Assembly: GCA_964363305.1 (NCBI GenBank)
Contig: CAYIHX010000023.1
Coordinates: forward strand, 1 to 57,975
DNA from: CAYIHX01 sp964363305
Lineage (GTDB): Bacteria > Bdellovibrionota > UBA1018
DNA: 57,975 nt
Direction: 5' to 3'
In this document: piece by piece, positions 40,924 to 49,184 of the stretch
Layout: every line of letters begins with the position of its first letter
How positions within the stretch are numbered: position 1 is the stretch's first letter
Made by a program: the position numbers and the translations under genes
The notes under the pieces: generated by a model
What the model saw: only the letters and a program-made list of their open reading frames with translations
What the model was told of the DNA's origin: nothing
The model's database searches: none

Positions 40924-42895
40924 CTTTTTTCTCCTTAGTGATTGAATGCATCATTTGATTCAGTTGAATTTTTAGGCCCGAGGCGCCCGGAGGAGGCAAC
41001 AGAATCCTGAAAGTGCTTCCTCGGTCTGGCTGGCTATCAACCTCGACACGCCCGCCGTGGGCTTCGACGAAATACTTGGTGAGATAAAGGCCCAATCCAG
41101 TACCGGGCGATTTTACCGTTGTATCGTTTTTTGCTCGGTAAAATCGAGTAAATAACTGATTGAGTTCCTCGGCGCTCATTCCGATTCCTTGATCGATGAC
41201 AGAAATCTCGATCCATTGCTCGATGGTCTCGCGGGATTCAATTACGATCTCCGAATTCGCGGGCGAGTACTTGATTGCGTTGTCGATCAGGTTGTTGATC
41301 ACCTTGGATATGAGTTCAACGTCAAACCGGATCGGGAAGAGCGGCTCAAGGCGAGCGGTCAGAGTAAGTTTCTTTTCACGAAGGGCCAGCTTGAAGCTGT
41401 CGAGCGCTCGTTCGATGAGCTGGTTGATGTCCTTTGACTCGATTCTCAGATGCAGCCGGTTCGACTCAACTTTGCTCAGCTCGAGGATGCTTGAAATGAA
41501 ACGATTCAGTTCGTCGGTCGAGGCGATGATATGTTGAATGGTTTCGAGATCACGATCGAGAAGGCGATCCTTGGCTTTGCGAGCGAGAACTTCGGCAAGG
41601 CCCTGAATTCGGGCGACTGGTGTTTTTAAATCATGAGTGACGAGGGATACAAAGTTGGTCTTGAGTTCTTCGACTTGAACGAGGAGTTCGTTTTTTCTCT
41701 GGTAATCCCACCGCTGTTTGTATTCGCGGATGAGACGGTAGGGAACGACGAGATAGTAGCTCAGAAAGATTCCGATTAAGGGCTGACTTTCGGGGAGCCA
41801 GACGCCTTGCCATGAAAATGCGATTTGCGCGAGAAGGCCGTAAGCGAGCGCCAAGGCTACGGTGGCGAAAACGCCATAGAGCGGCGTCAGCTTGAGGACC
41901 CAAGCGATAACGGCGGCGGTCAAAAGGAAGGTTGCGATCCAGTTCATCCAGTCGGGAGCGCGTACGATACCGTCGTCTCTGATGATTGAGTCGAGAATGG
42001 TGGCATGTATGGAGAGTTTTGGAGTGGAAAACGGGAGCTTTGAATACGGAGTAAAGGCGAAGTCGTTCGAGTTCTCTCGGGAAAGAGTACCCACGAGGAG
42101 AATCTTATTTTTTAGGGCTTCGGGCGCGATGGCGCCGTTGACGACGTCAATGAACGAGTAAATTTTGTAGGGCTCTGCTTCCGTATTTTTTAGGTTGCGG
42201 GCTGGGTTGCCATGGTAACGAAAGAAAAAATATTGACCGTCAACCTCGGGGATGAAGAAATTTCCCTTCGGTTTGAATCCTTCGCGCGCAAGACCGAGGC
42301 GCTGGGCGAGCTCGACATGAAAGACGGGGCGCTCATAAAGATAGGTCAGCGCCCGACGAGTAATTTTGTCTTCAGAAAATACGTTTCCGTCTTTGTGGAT
42401 GACGGCGACCGAGTGGTGAAGGGCGCTCAGGGGGTAGGGAGGGACGACTTCGCCGGTGACATCAAATGGGGTACCGAGCACAACGGGTACGCCGCGCGCT
42501 TCGAGCCGGTCGGCGGCCTCGACAAATCGGGTGGCGGCTCTTTCTCCGAGCAGGTCGGGATTGGCCTCGACGACTTGGTTCATCGGGACCAGGTAGCCGA
42601 TGGCTCTAGGTTCGGCCTTCTCTAGGGCTTCCATCATGCGGGCATGTTGATCGAGGGGAAGCGGGGTAAATTCATTCAGGGCTTTGGCTGAGGCATCATC
42701 AATCGAGATGAGGGCAATCTCGGGGGTCGCCGTGGATTGCGGTCCTTTGGACATGCGGAGGTCATAGAGATTTGCCTCGAGCAAGTTGAACTCGAGCTGC
42801 ATCAAAATAGTCGTAAGGGTGATGGCCCCGACCAGGGTAGCCAGGATCGTTCTCAGTACCGGGGCCCATGGATGGATTTTCGTCTTCCAAGTCAT
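40916..42895 (-). CDS. CHASE2-domain sensor histidine kinase
   Basis: About 659 residues. An N-terminal membrane helix (VLRTILATLVGAITLTTILM) is followed by a periplasmic CHASE2 domain (IALISIDDASAKALNEF, KNKILLVGTLSRENSNDFAFTPY, IHATILDSIIRDDGI). Three membrane helices come next, then a coiled-coil linker and the HisKA box SLVTHDLKTPVARIQ. The HATPase_c domain has NLIDNAIKYSP, DQGIGM and GTGLGLYLTKYF. An in-frame TTG at 42934 would add 13 residues; the ATG at 42895 is used, and neither has a strong ribosome site. CHASE2 senses unknown extracytoplasmic cues. It signals to the adjacent NtrC-type regulator. Confidence 0.9.
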   Translation of the reverse strand: MTWKTKIHPWAPVLRTILATLVGAITLTTILMQLEFNLLEANLYDLRMSKGPQSTATPEIALISIDDASAKALNEFTPLPLDQHARMMEALEKAEPRAIGYLVPMNQVVEANPDLLGERAATRFVEAADRLEARGVPVVLGTPFDVTGEVVPPYPLSALHHSVAVIHKDGNVFSEDKITRRALTYLYERPVFHVELAQRLGLAREGFKPKGNFFIPEVDGQYFFFRYHGNPARNLKNTEAEPYKIYSFIDVVNGAIAPEALKNKILLVGTLSRENSNDFAFTPYSKLPFSTPKLSIHATILDSIIRDDGIVRAPDWMNWIATFLLTAAVIAWVLKLTPLYGVFATVALALAYGLLAQIAFSWQGVWLPESQPLIGIFLSYYLVVPYRLIREYKQRWDYQRKNELLVQVEELKTNFVSLVTHDLKTPVARIQGLAEVLARKAKDRLLDRDLETIQHIIASTDELNRFISSILELSKVESNRLHLRIESKDINQLIERALDSFKLALREKKLTLTARLEPLFPIRFDVELISKVINNLIDNAIKYSPANSEIVIESRETIEQWIEISVIDQGIGMSAEELNQLFTRFYRAKNDTTVKSPGTGLGLYLTKYFVEAHGGRVEVDSQPDRGSTFRILLPPPGASGLKIQLNQMMHSITKEKKDV

Positions 42896-43025
42896 CACGA
42901 GGGAAAGAGCAAGCTGCGTACCAGGTGGTTTCAATCCGCACCAGATGTAAGATGCTTAATTTACAGGCATTTATTTGGGGTGCCCTGGGCGTGGGTGTGA
43001 AACCTTTACAGTGACTGTCTAGTCT

Positions 43026-44342
43026 TTAGCCAGCCGATTCCTCGTGTTGGCTCAGGTCGAGACCCATGTCTTCGTCCCTGCCGGTGACCCGCAGGGGGAT
43101 GATTTTGTCGACAAGGAGGTACAGGAGGTAGGACCCGGTAAACGAGAAAACGCCTACGATGACCAGAGCGACCAAGTGCATGAAGAACGTTCGGGTTTCT
43201 CCATAAATTAATCCAACTTTGGAAGCGAAGATGCCGGTAGCGATCATGCCTACGATGCCCCCGACCCCGTGGCAGGGAAAAACGTCGAGGGTATCGTCGA
43301 GGGTGGACTGATTTTTCCAGTGTACGGCGAAGTTGGAAACCACGCTGGCAACGAGACCGATCAAGATGCTCGCACCGACGGTGACGAAACCCGCGGCCGG
43401 GGTGATGGCGACGAGGCCGACGACCGCTCCGATCGAGGCGCCAAGAGCCGAGGGTTTGCGGCCCTGAATGGCATCGTAGAGGATCCAACCCAGCATCGCT
43501 GCAGCGGAGGCGGTGTTCGTCGTCAGGAATGCCATCACGGCGGTCTCGTTAGCGGCTAGGGCGGAGCCGGCGTTGAAGCCAAACCAGCCGAACCAGAGCA
43601 TGCCCGTCCCCAGCAATACGTAGGGGATATTGTTGGGCTGCGAATGCCCCTTTTTCTCGATGTGAACTTTTCTGCGTCCCAGGGCCATGGCGCCGGCTAA
43701 AGCGGCGAAGCCTGCCGACATATGCACCACCGTGCCGCCTGCGAAGTCGAGCACGCCCCAGACTCGGAGGAAGCCCTGGGGATGCCAAGTCCAGTGCGCA
43801 AGCGGCGTATAGATAAAGATCGAGAACAACACGATGAAAAGAAGATAGGCGGAGAAACGGACGCGTTCGGCGAAGGCGCCCGTGATGAGTGCGGGCGTGA
43901 TGATCGCGAACTTGAGTTGAAAGAGCGCGAACAAGGCCAGCGGGATCGTGGGTGCTAGATCGGGATGGGTGGCGCCCCCGACTCCGCGGAGCATGAAGTA
44001 CGTGAAAGGATTTCCGATCAGGCCGTGGAAACTTTCTCCGAACGAGAGACTGAAGCCGACGGCGACCCAGACCAGGCTGACCAGGCCCATTGAAATGTAG
44101 CTTTGCAGCATGGTGGAGATTAGGTTCTTTCGATTGACCATGCCTCCGTAGAACAGGGAGAGGCCGGGAGTCATCAGTAGCACCAGCGCCGAAGCGGTGA
44201 GCATCCAGGCCACGTCCCCAGGGACGATGGGACCGCCGACCACGGGTGAGGTTTCCGAGGGAGTGACGGCTCCCGCGAGAGCCAAAAGGGCCAAAATTCC
44301 AATGGGGATCCACCAGTTTCCAGTGTTTTTCTTTTCGGCCAT
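43026..44342 (-). CDS. amtB: Ammonium transporter AmtB
   Basis: A 438-residue trimeric channel with about 11-12 membrane helices. Recognisable are the signal-like first helix, ALVLLMTPGLSLFYGGMVNRKN, the DFAGGTVVHMSAGFAAL signature with one pore His, and the second pore His in VFPCHGVGGIVGMIATG. The ATG at 44342 (MAEKKNTG) is used; the longer frame upstream is rejected. No PII gene (glnB/glnK), the usual partner, is adjacent. It is divergent from the methyltransferase gene (34 nt apart). Confidence 0.95.
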   Translation of the reverse strand: MAEKKNTGNWWIPIGILALLALAGAVTPSETSPVVGGPIVPGDVAWMLTASALVLLMTPGLSLFYGGMVNRKNLISTMLQSYISMGLVSLVWVAVGFSLSFGESFHGLIGNPFTYFMLRGVGGATHPDLAPTIPLALFALFQLKFAIITPALITGAFAERVRFSAYLLFIVLFSIFIYTPLAHWTWHPQGFLRVWGVLDFAGGTVVHMSAGFAALAGAMALGRRKVHIEKKGHSQPNNIPYVLLGTGMLWFGWFGFNAGSALAANETAVMAFLTTNTASAAAMLGWILYDAIQGRKPSALGASIGAVVGLVAITPAAGFVTVGASILIGLVASVVSNFAVHWKNQSTLDDTLDVFPCHGVGGIVGMIATGIFASKVGLIYGETRTFFMHLVALVIVGVFSFTGSYLLYLLVDKIIPLRVTGRDEDMGLDLSQHEESAG

Positions 44343-44376
44343 GGGGATATGGTAGTGGCCCTCGCAGGAGCGAGCA

Positions 44377-45219
44377 ATGCAGAAATCCAGAACCGCTACG
44401 CGAAAAGTCGACCCGGTCTCAAACGTGCCGAGCGAACTCTGGAAGGGCACTTCCCTTGAGCTTCTGAAGGAGCTTCATATCCTGACTCGTGATGGGAAGT
44501 TGAATCAGGATTCTCGTCGCAAGCTCAAGCAGGTTTATCATCTCACTCAGCTCATCGAGCCGGTGCTGGTTCGTGCGCTTGAACGTGCGCCTGATCTCCG
44601 TGTCTGCGACCTCGGAGCGGGAAAATCATATCTGGGCCTGATTCTCTATGATCTCATTCTCCGCGATCGGGGTCATGGGTGCCTGGTCGCGGTGGAGGCT
44701 CGGGAGGAGCTAGTCGCGAGAGTGAGCGAAATCGCTCGGACTTCCGGCTTTGAGCGCTTTGAGTCGGTGGGGTCGCAGATCGAAGATTTCAACCCCGGAG
44801 AGGGACCGGTATGGATCTGCGCGTTACACGCCTGTGATACGGCCACCGACGATGCGATCTTGCTCGGCCTCAAGGCGAAGGCTTGGGGGATGGCCTTGGT
44901 GCCTTGCTGCCAGGCGGAAGTCGCGCGCCTGCTCGAGGTGCTCGATTCCGATGGTGGCCTAGAAGTTCTATGGAACTATCCCGTGCATCGCCGAGAATTT
45001 GGGAGTCACCTGACGAACGTGATTCGAGTGCTGGCTTTGCAGGCGGCGGGTTACCGGGTGACGGTCACCGAACTGGTAGGCTGGGAGCACTCGATGAAGA
45101 ACGAGTTGATTCTCGCGGAGCGAATCTCGGATGGGTACGGGCCGGCTCGGGACAAGTTGCAGGCTTTGCTCGAGCGCGTGCCGGTCCGCAACAAGTTGCT
45201 CCGGGGGTTGGGATTCTAG
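44377..45219 (+). CDS. Class I SAM-dependent methyltransferase (Methyltransf_32-like)
   Basis: A 280-residue cytoplasmic protein. The Rossmann motif I is RVCDLGAGKSYLGLILYDL; the acidic end of strand 2 is VAVEAREELV. The ALHACDTATDDAIL motif with following VPCCQAE resembles Methyltransf_32 proteins, a family that includes METTL25- and TRM13-like enzymes, so an RNA substrate is plausible but unproven. It starts 34 nt from amtB in the opposite direction, and its TAG touches the stop of the convergent penicillin-binding protein gene. Confidence 0.8.
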   Translation: MQKSRTATRKVDPVSNVPSELWKGTSLELLKELHILTRDGKLNQDSRRKLKQVYHLTQLIEPVLVRALERAPDLRVCDLGAGKSYLGLILYDLILRDRGHGCLVAVEAREELVARVSEIARTSGFERFESVGSQIEDFNPGEGPVWICALHACDTATDDAILLGLKAKAWGMALVPCCQAEVARLLEVLDSDGGLEVLWNYPVHRREFGSHLTNVIRVLALQAAGYRVTVTELVGWEHSMKNELILAERISDGYGPARDKLQALLERVPVRNKLLRGLGF

Positions 45220-47553
45220 CTAGAGGGTCGTCACCGGCGTCGACGGAGGGTAGAGGACCTCACAGGTTTCCTGGGAAGGTTCATGGTCGATGGGGTATTT
45301 CTCTATGAGCACGGATTCCTCTGGGCAGTCATCCATGGCGAGCTGTCCCGTATGTCGATCGATCTTGATCGTTTTTAGCAGAGGACTTGGAGGGAACTGG
45401 TTTTCAGGCTCTCCGTCGATGGCCCGTTTCATAAAGCGAACCCAGATCGGGAGGGCAGACCCGGCGCCGGTGAGTTTCACCGGTTGGGTTGCGTCTTCGG
45501 TCGACGCGGTCTGATCGAAGCCCACCCAAACCACGGCGGTGAGTTGGGGAGTATAGCCGGCGAACCAGCTGTCGCGGTACTGACTCGTTGTTCCGGTTTT
45601 TCCAGCCGCAGGCTTGTCGAAACCCCAGTCCTTGGCAATTTTTGCCGTGCCTGTTTTAAATACTTCGGTGAGCATCTCGGTGAGCAGGTCGACGGGACCG
45701 GAGTCGAGCACCTGTTGCGGGTGATACACAAAACGTGCGTAGGATTTTCCGTCGTTCTGGGTGATACCGCGAATGACGGTGAGCTCGTCTCTGGCTCCAT
45801 GATTTGCCAGCGTCGCGTAGGCTTGCAGAAGCTCAACGGGCGAAAGCTCCGCAATACCCAGGGTGACGGAGGGAACTTCCGGTATGTAAGATTGGATGCC
45901 TAGCTTTTTCGTGGTTTCAATGATGAAGGGGATGCCGATCTCGACGCCTAGTTTCGCGGCGACCGTGTTTATGGAGAGGGCCAATGCTTCCTTCATCGGC
46001 ACCCAGCCTTTGTTCTCGTTTTCATAATTTTTGGGTGCCCAGGTCTGCTTGCCCCGGTCGTAGGCCAACGTCCAGGGGGCATCCTCGACCGGATATCCGG
46101 GGCCATAGGGAATGCCGGCATTGTCGTAGCCCTTGAGCAATGCCGAGAGGTACACGAAGGGTTTAAAAGTTGAGCCGACCTGGCGGCGCATGTTGAGGAT
46201 TCGGTTGAAGTTTGAAACGGAGTAATTGCGCCCACCGACCAGCGCGCGAATGTACCCCGTAGAATGATCGACGGCCGCCAGCGCTCCTTCGAGTCGTTGG
46301 TTTTCTTTTAGACCGTAGCGTCGCTGAACCTCGTCGACGCCGTTGGAAACCGCATCTTGTGCGGCGTCATTCAGAAGGGGATCGAGTGTCGTGAAGACCC
46401 GGAAACCGGCTGAAGTGATTTCGGTTTCGCTGAGCTTGTCTTTGAGCTGGCGGATGAGCTCGGCTTTCACAAAGTCAGTAAAGTAGGGAGCCTGGTTGGA
46501 GGAGCTGAGCGGCGGAGCCAGGCGGATGGGGAGCTTGAGGGCGGCCTCGGCTTCGGCGTGGGCGATCTGTCCCGTTTCGACCATTTTTTTGAGCACCCAG
46601 CTTTGGCGCTCGAGGGCGCGCTCGAGGTATCGGTACGGAGAATAATAGCCAGGGCCGCGGATCAGTCCGGCCATCAGAGAGATCTCACCCAGGTTCAGTT
46701 CGTCGATGCGCTTCCCGAAGAAGTGCTTGGCTCCCTCCGCGACGCCGTGGATCTCCATGCTTCCCACTTGGCCGAGATAGACTTCGTTCAGGTAGCGTTC
46801 GAGAATGGCTTCCTTTCCGAAACGCATTTCGAGCAAAACGGAGAGAAAGAGTTCCGTGACCTTTTTGAAGATGTTCTTTGTTCGCCTGGCCATGAGGTTT
46901 TTGACCAGTTGCTGAGTGAGCGTGCTTCCGCCTTGGGCCAAGCGGAGGCTTTTGAGGTTGACCCAGACGGCGCGCGCAAGCCCTCGGGGGTCGAATCCGC
47001 TATGTTCGAGGAAATGCTGGTCCTCAACGGCGATGATAGCCTGCCAGATGGGTGAGGGAATGTCGCTGAACTTGAGGTTCTCGCGGATCTGGGCTGGCCC
47101 TCCGGCCGTCGAGCGCGAGAGGGTGGCCACGAGCTCCGGTTCCAGGTAGAGGTCGGGAAACTCGTAACCGTCGACCTGGATCATTTGAAGTGCGGCCTTT
47201 GGACCTTCATTTTCGAAGACGAGTTCGATGGTTTTACCGGCGAAAGTAGTGGTGGGGTGCTGCTCGGGAATCAGGTACTCCGGGTACTCGACCGGCCTGA
47301 GTTTGAAGCTGATCTTCTGATTCTCAGCAGCATATTTATAGTGCATCTGGCGAAGTCGCTCCTGGATCCTGGACCGTGCCAGAGGGGGGGCGATTCGAGT
47401 GACGTCGGAGTAGATACGGGTCGGGACGAACTCCTCAGGCTCGAGAAATTCCCGCGTGAGCTGGCGGAAGGCGATGCCGACGTAGATGGCGAAAACAAGT
47501 CCGAGCAGAGCCGAGATTGCAAGGCCCCGGACCAGCCACTTGCGTTCAAACAT
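45220..47553 (-). CDS. Bifunctional penicillin-binding protein 1 (PBP1b-like)
   Basis: A 777-residue class A PBP that polymerises and cross-links peptidoglycan. It has an N-terminal membrane helix (GLAISALLGLVFAIYVGIA), a UB2H-like domain (PTRIYSDVTRIAPP...RLRQMHYKYA) and a GT51 glycosyltransferase (EDQHFLEHSGFDPRGLARA with catalytic Glu, then QGGSTLTQQLVKN). The transpeptidase has SxxK (GSTFKPF), SxN (LALSINT) and KTG (AGKTGTTSQYRDSWFAGY). The ATG at 47553 follows AAGGAGATT. The UB2H domain makes it PBP1b-like; in Escherichia coli that domain binds the outer-membrane activator LpoB. Confidence 0.95.
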   Translation of the reverse strand: MFERKWLVRGLAISALLGLVFAIYVGIAFRQLTREFLEPEEFVPTRIYSDVTRIAPPLARSRIQERLRQMHYKYAAENQKISFKLRPVEYPEYLIPEQHPTTTFAGKTIELVFENEGPKAALQMIQVDGYEFPDLYLEPELVATLSRSTAGGPAQIRENLKFSDIPSPIWQAIIAVEDQHFLEHSGFDPRGLARAVWVNLKSLRLAQGGSTLTQQLVKNLMARRTKNIFKKVTELFLSVLLEMRFGKEAILERYLNEVYLGQVGSMEIHGVAEGAKHFFGKRIDELNLGEISLMAGLIRGPGYYSPYRYLERALERQSWVLKKMVETGQIAHAEAEAALKLPIRLAPPLSSSNQAPYFTDFVKAELIRQLKDKLSETEITSAGFRVFTTLDPLLNDAAQDAVSNGVDEVQRRYGLKENQRLEGALAAVDHSTGYIRALVGGRNYSVSNFNRILNMRRQVGSTFKPFVYLSALLKGYDNAGIPYGPGYPVEDAPWTLAYDRGKQTWAPKNYENENKGWVPMKEALALSINTVAAKLGVEIGIPFIIETTKKLGIQSYIPEVPSVTLGIAELSPVELLQAYATLANHGARDELTVIRGITQNDGKSYARFVYHPQQVLDSGPVDLLTEMLTEVFKTGTAKIAKDWGFDKPAAGKTGTTSQYRDSWFAGYTPQLTAVVWVGFDQTASTEDATQPVKLTGAGSALPIWVRFMKRAIDGEPENQFPPSPLLKTIKIDRHTGQLAMDDCPEESVLIEKYPIDHEPSQETCEVLYPPSTPVTTL

Positions 47554-47643
47554 GGAATCTCCTTGACGGCGATGGATGCGCTCAATAAAAAAAGTGGCAT
47601 AACTTGGTCGGTTGTTCAATGTCTCATCGGAAGGACCCGCCCT

Positions 47644-49182
47644 ATGAACACCTCTATGATTTCACGATTCTCAGTTGCTTTTCTTTTGTTGACAGTTTTG
47701 TTTGCAGTTCCGGCTCGAGCGCTCGAGCTCGATTGGACAGGGCAATTCCGCGCAGAGAATCATTTTATTTTTGGTTATCAGATGGACCCTGCGAGCCTCT
47801 TGCCTGACGCGGGCAAGCTGGGGCAGGGAGGCTATTATATCCCGGGCGGCGGTTCGCAATCGGCCAACTTCCAGACGCTTTTTATGCGGGTAAACCCGAA
47901 GGTCATTGTGAATGACAACGTTTCGATCAAGTCGGAATGGTGGATCGGGGACCCGGTTTTCGGTATTTTTGGAAACGGAACACCTGCTTCGCGTGAGCAA
48001 CGGCAGTGGCTCTCGAGTTTTACGCGGGGCGCGCCGATTTCTGCGCAGCGCTTTTGGGGCGAAGTTTCGACGGATATCGGGATGGTCCAGGTCGGTCGCG
48101 CGCCGCTCGATTGGGGATTGGGGCTCGTCTATAGCGCAGGGAATGGGATGTGGGATCGTTACCCGTCCACTGGCGACTTGGTCCGCATGGTGACGCGGTT
48201 CGGTGCGTTTTCATTCATTCCGACTGCAGTTCATTATTCGGCGGGCAACACCATCGGTGGCGCCTGTTATGTGACAGGCGGAGTGACTTGCTCCCCGACT
48301 CTCGGAAGCGGCGACGTCTACGACCTCTCGATCGCGTTTAAGTATGACAACACCGACGAGGATTTCGAAGCGGGCGTGACTTATATCAAACGAATTATCA
48401 ATTCTGCCCAGGATCCTTTTTCGGGCTATCTTGGCGTCGGAACGACCGCCGATGCCGCGCAGGTGACGGGCGGTTCGAACATCAATGTTTGGGATCTATA
48501 CGGTAAGAAGAAGTTGGGTCCCGTTCATCTCGGTATTGAAGTTCCAATCGTCACGGGTCATGTTTCCGGCTTTAATTATAGTACTTTCGCCGTGGCGGGC
48601 GAGGTGAAGTGGCAGGTGTCGGATGCATGGGAGCTTTTCTCCAAGGGCGGATACGTTCCGGGCCAAGGCAATTATTCTGGTACCAATCTGCCCTCGCTAT
48701 CGGCATTTTATCTCCATCCAAACTACCGACTCGGGATGATCATGTTTAGCTATCAGCTGGCTGCGTTCGGTGGGCCCCAGACGCAGAACAATTCGAATCT
48801 TTCCGGGGGCGCTTTGAGCTCGCCCTTCTATAACCCCATTTCAAATGCCTACTACGGCATGCTGGGTGCGGGATGGAATATCAGTAAATTCAGGCTGCAT
48901 ACCGGGGTTATCGCCGCTGCGGCCCCTCAGGTGGCCAGAAGCGGTGAAAACTTTTTTAACCATTGGGAGAGGCGTTTCGTAGCGGCCGTCGCCGACCAGA
49001 AAAATTTCCTGGGCGTTGAGACAGATCTAGGGGCCACCTATCGGTGGGATGATCACCTGGACATCAGGTTCGACATGGGCCTTTGGATGCCGGGCGATTT
49101 TTACGCTTTTTCGAACACGGCAAACGTCAACAAGATCACACCGATCTTCGGCGCGCAGCTCGGTCTGGGCATACAATTCTAG
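47644..49182 (+). CDS. Predicted outer-membrane beta-barrel protein
   Basis: A 512-residue exported protein with signal peptide MISRFSVAFLLLTVLFAVPARA. The body has alternating hydrophobic strands with many Gly, Tyr and Trp residues (LDWTGQFRAENHFIFGYQ, NVSIKSEWWIGDPVFG, VQVGRAPLDWGLGLVYS) and ends with a terminal aromatic, IFGAQLGLGIQF, as barrels do. It resembles alginate-export-like or porin-type barrels in overall style, but no specific family is certain. GGAAGGA precedes the ATG. The kinase gene starts 2 nt after its stop, so it is in the same operon as the phosphorelay proteins. Confidence 0.75.
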   Translation: MNTSMISRFSVAFLLLTVLFAVPARALELDWTGQFRAENHFIFGYQMDPASLLPDAGKLGQGGYYIPGGGSQSANFQTLFMRVNPKVIVNDNVSIKSEWWIGDPVFGIFGNGTPASREQRQWLSSFTRGAPISAQRFWGEVSTDIGMVQVGRAPLDWGLGLVYSAGNGMWDRYPSTGDLVRMVTRFGAFSFIPTAVHYSAGNTIGGACYVTGGVTCSPTLGSGDVYDLSIAFKYDNTDEDFEAGVTYIKRIINSAQDPFSGYLGVGTTADAAQVTGGSNINVWDLYGKKKLGPVHLGIEVPIVTGHVSGFNYSTFAVAGEVKWQVSDAWELFSKGGYVPGQGNYSGTNLPSLSAFYLHPNYRLGMIMFSYQLAAFGGPQTQNNSNLSGGALSSPFYNPISNAYYGMLGAGWNISKFRLHTGVIAAAAPQVARSGENFFNHWERRFVAAVADQKNFLGVETDLGATYRWDDHLDIRFDMGLWMPGDFYAFSNTANVNKITPIFGAQLGLGIQF

Positions 49183-49184
49183 GG

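Noticed and set aside
43008..43018. ACAGT-G-ACTGT palindrome between amtB and the CHASE2 kinase gene
   Set aside because: It is short, occurs once, and has no supporting promoter elements or second copy.
47554..47643. Divergent promoter between PBP1b and the barrel protein
   Set aside because: A promoter must exist here, but no -35/-10 pair could be chosen with confidence.
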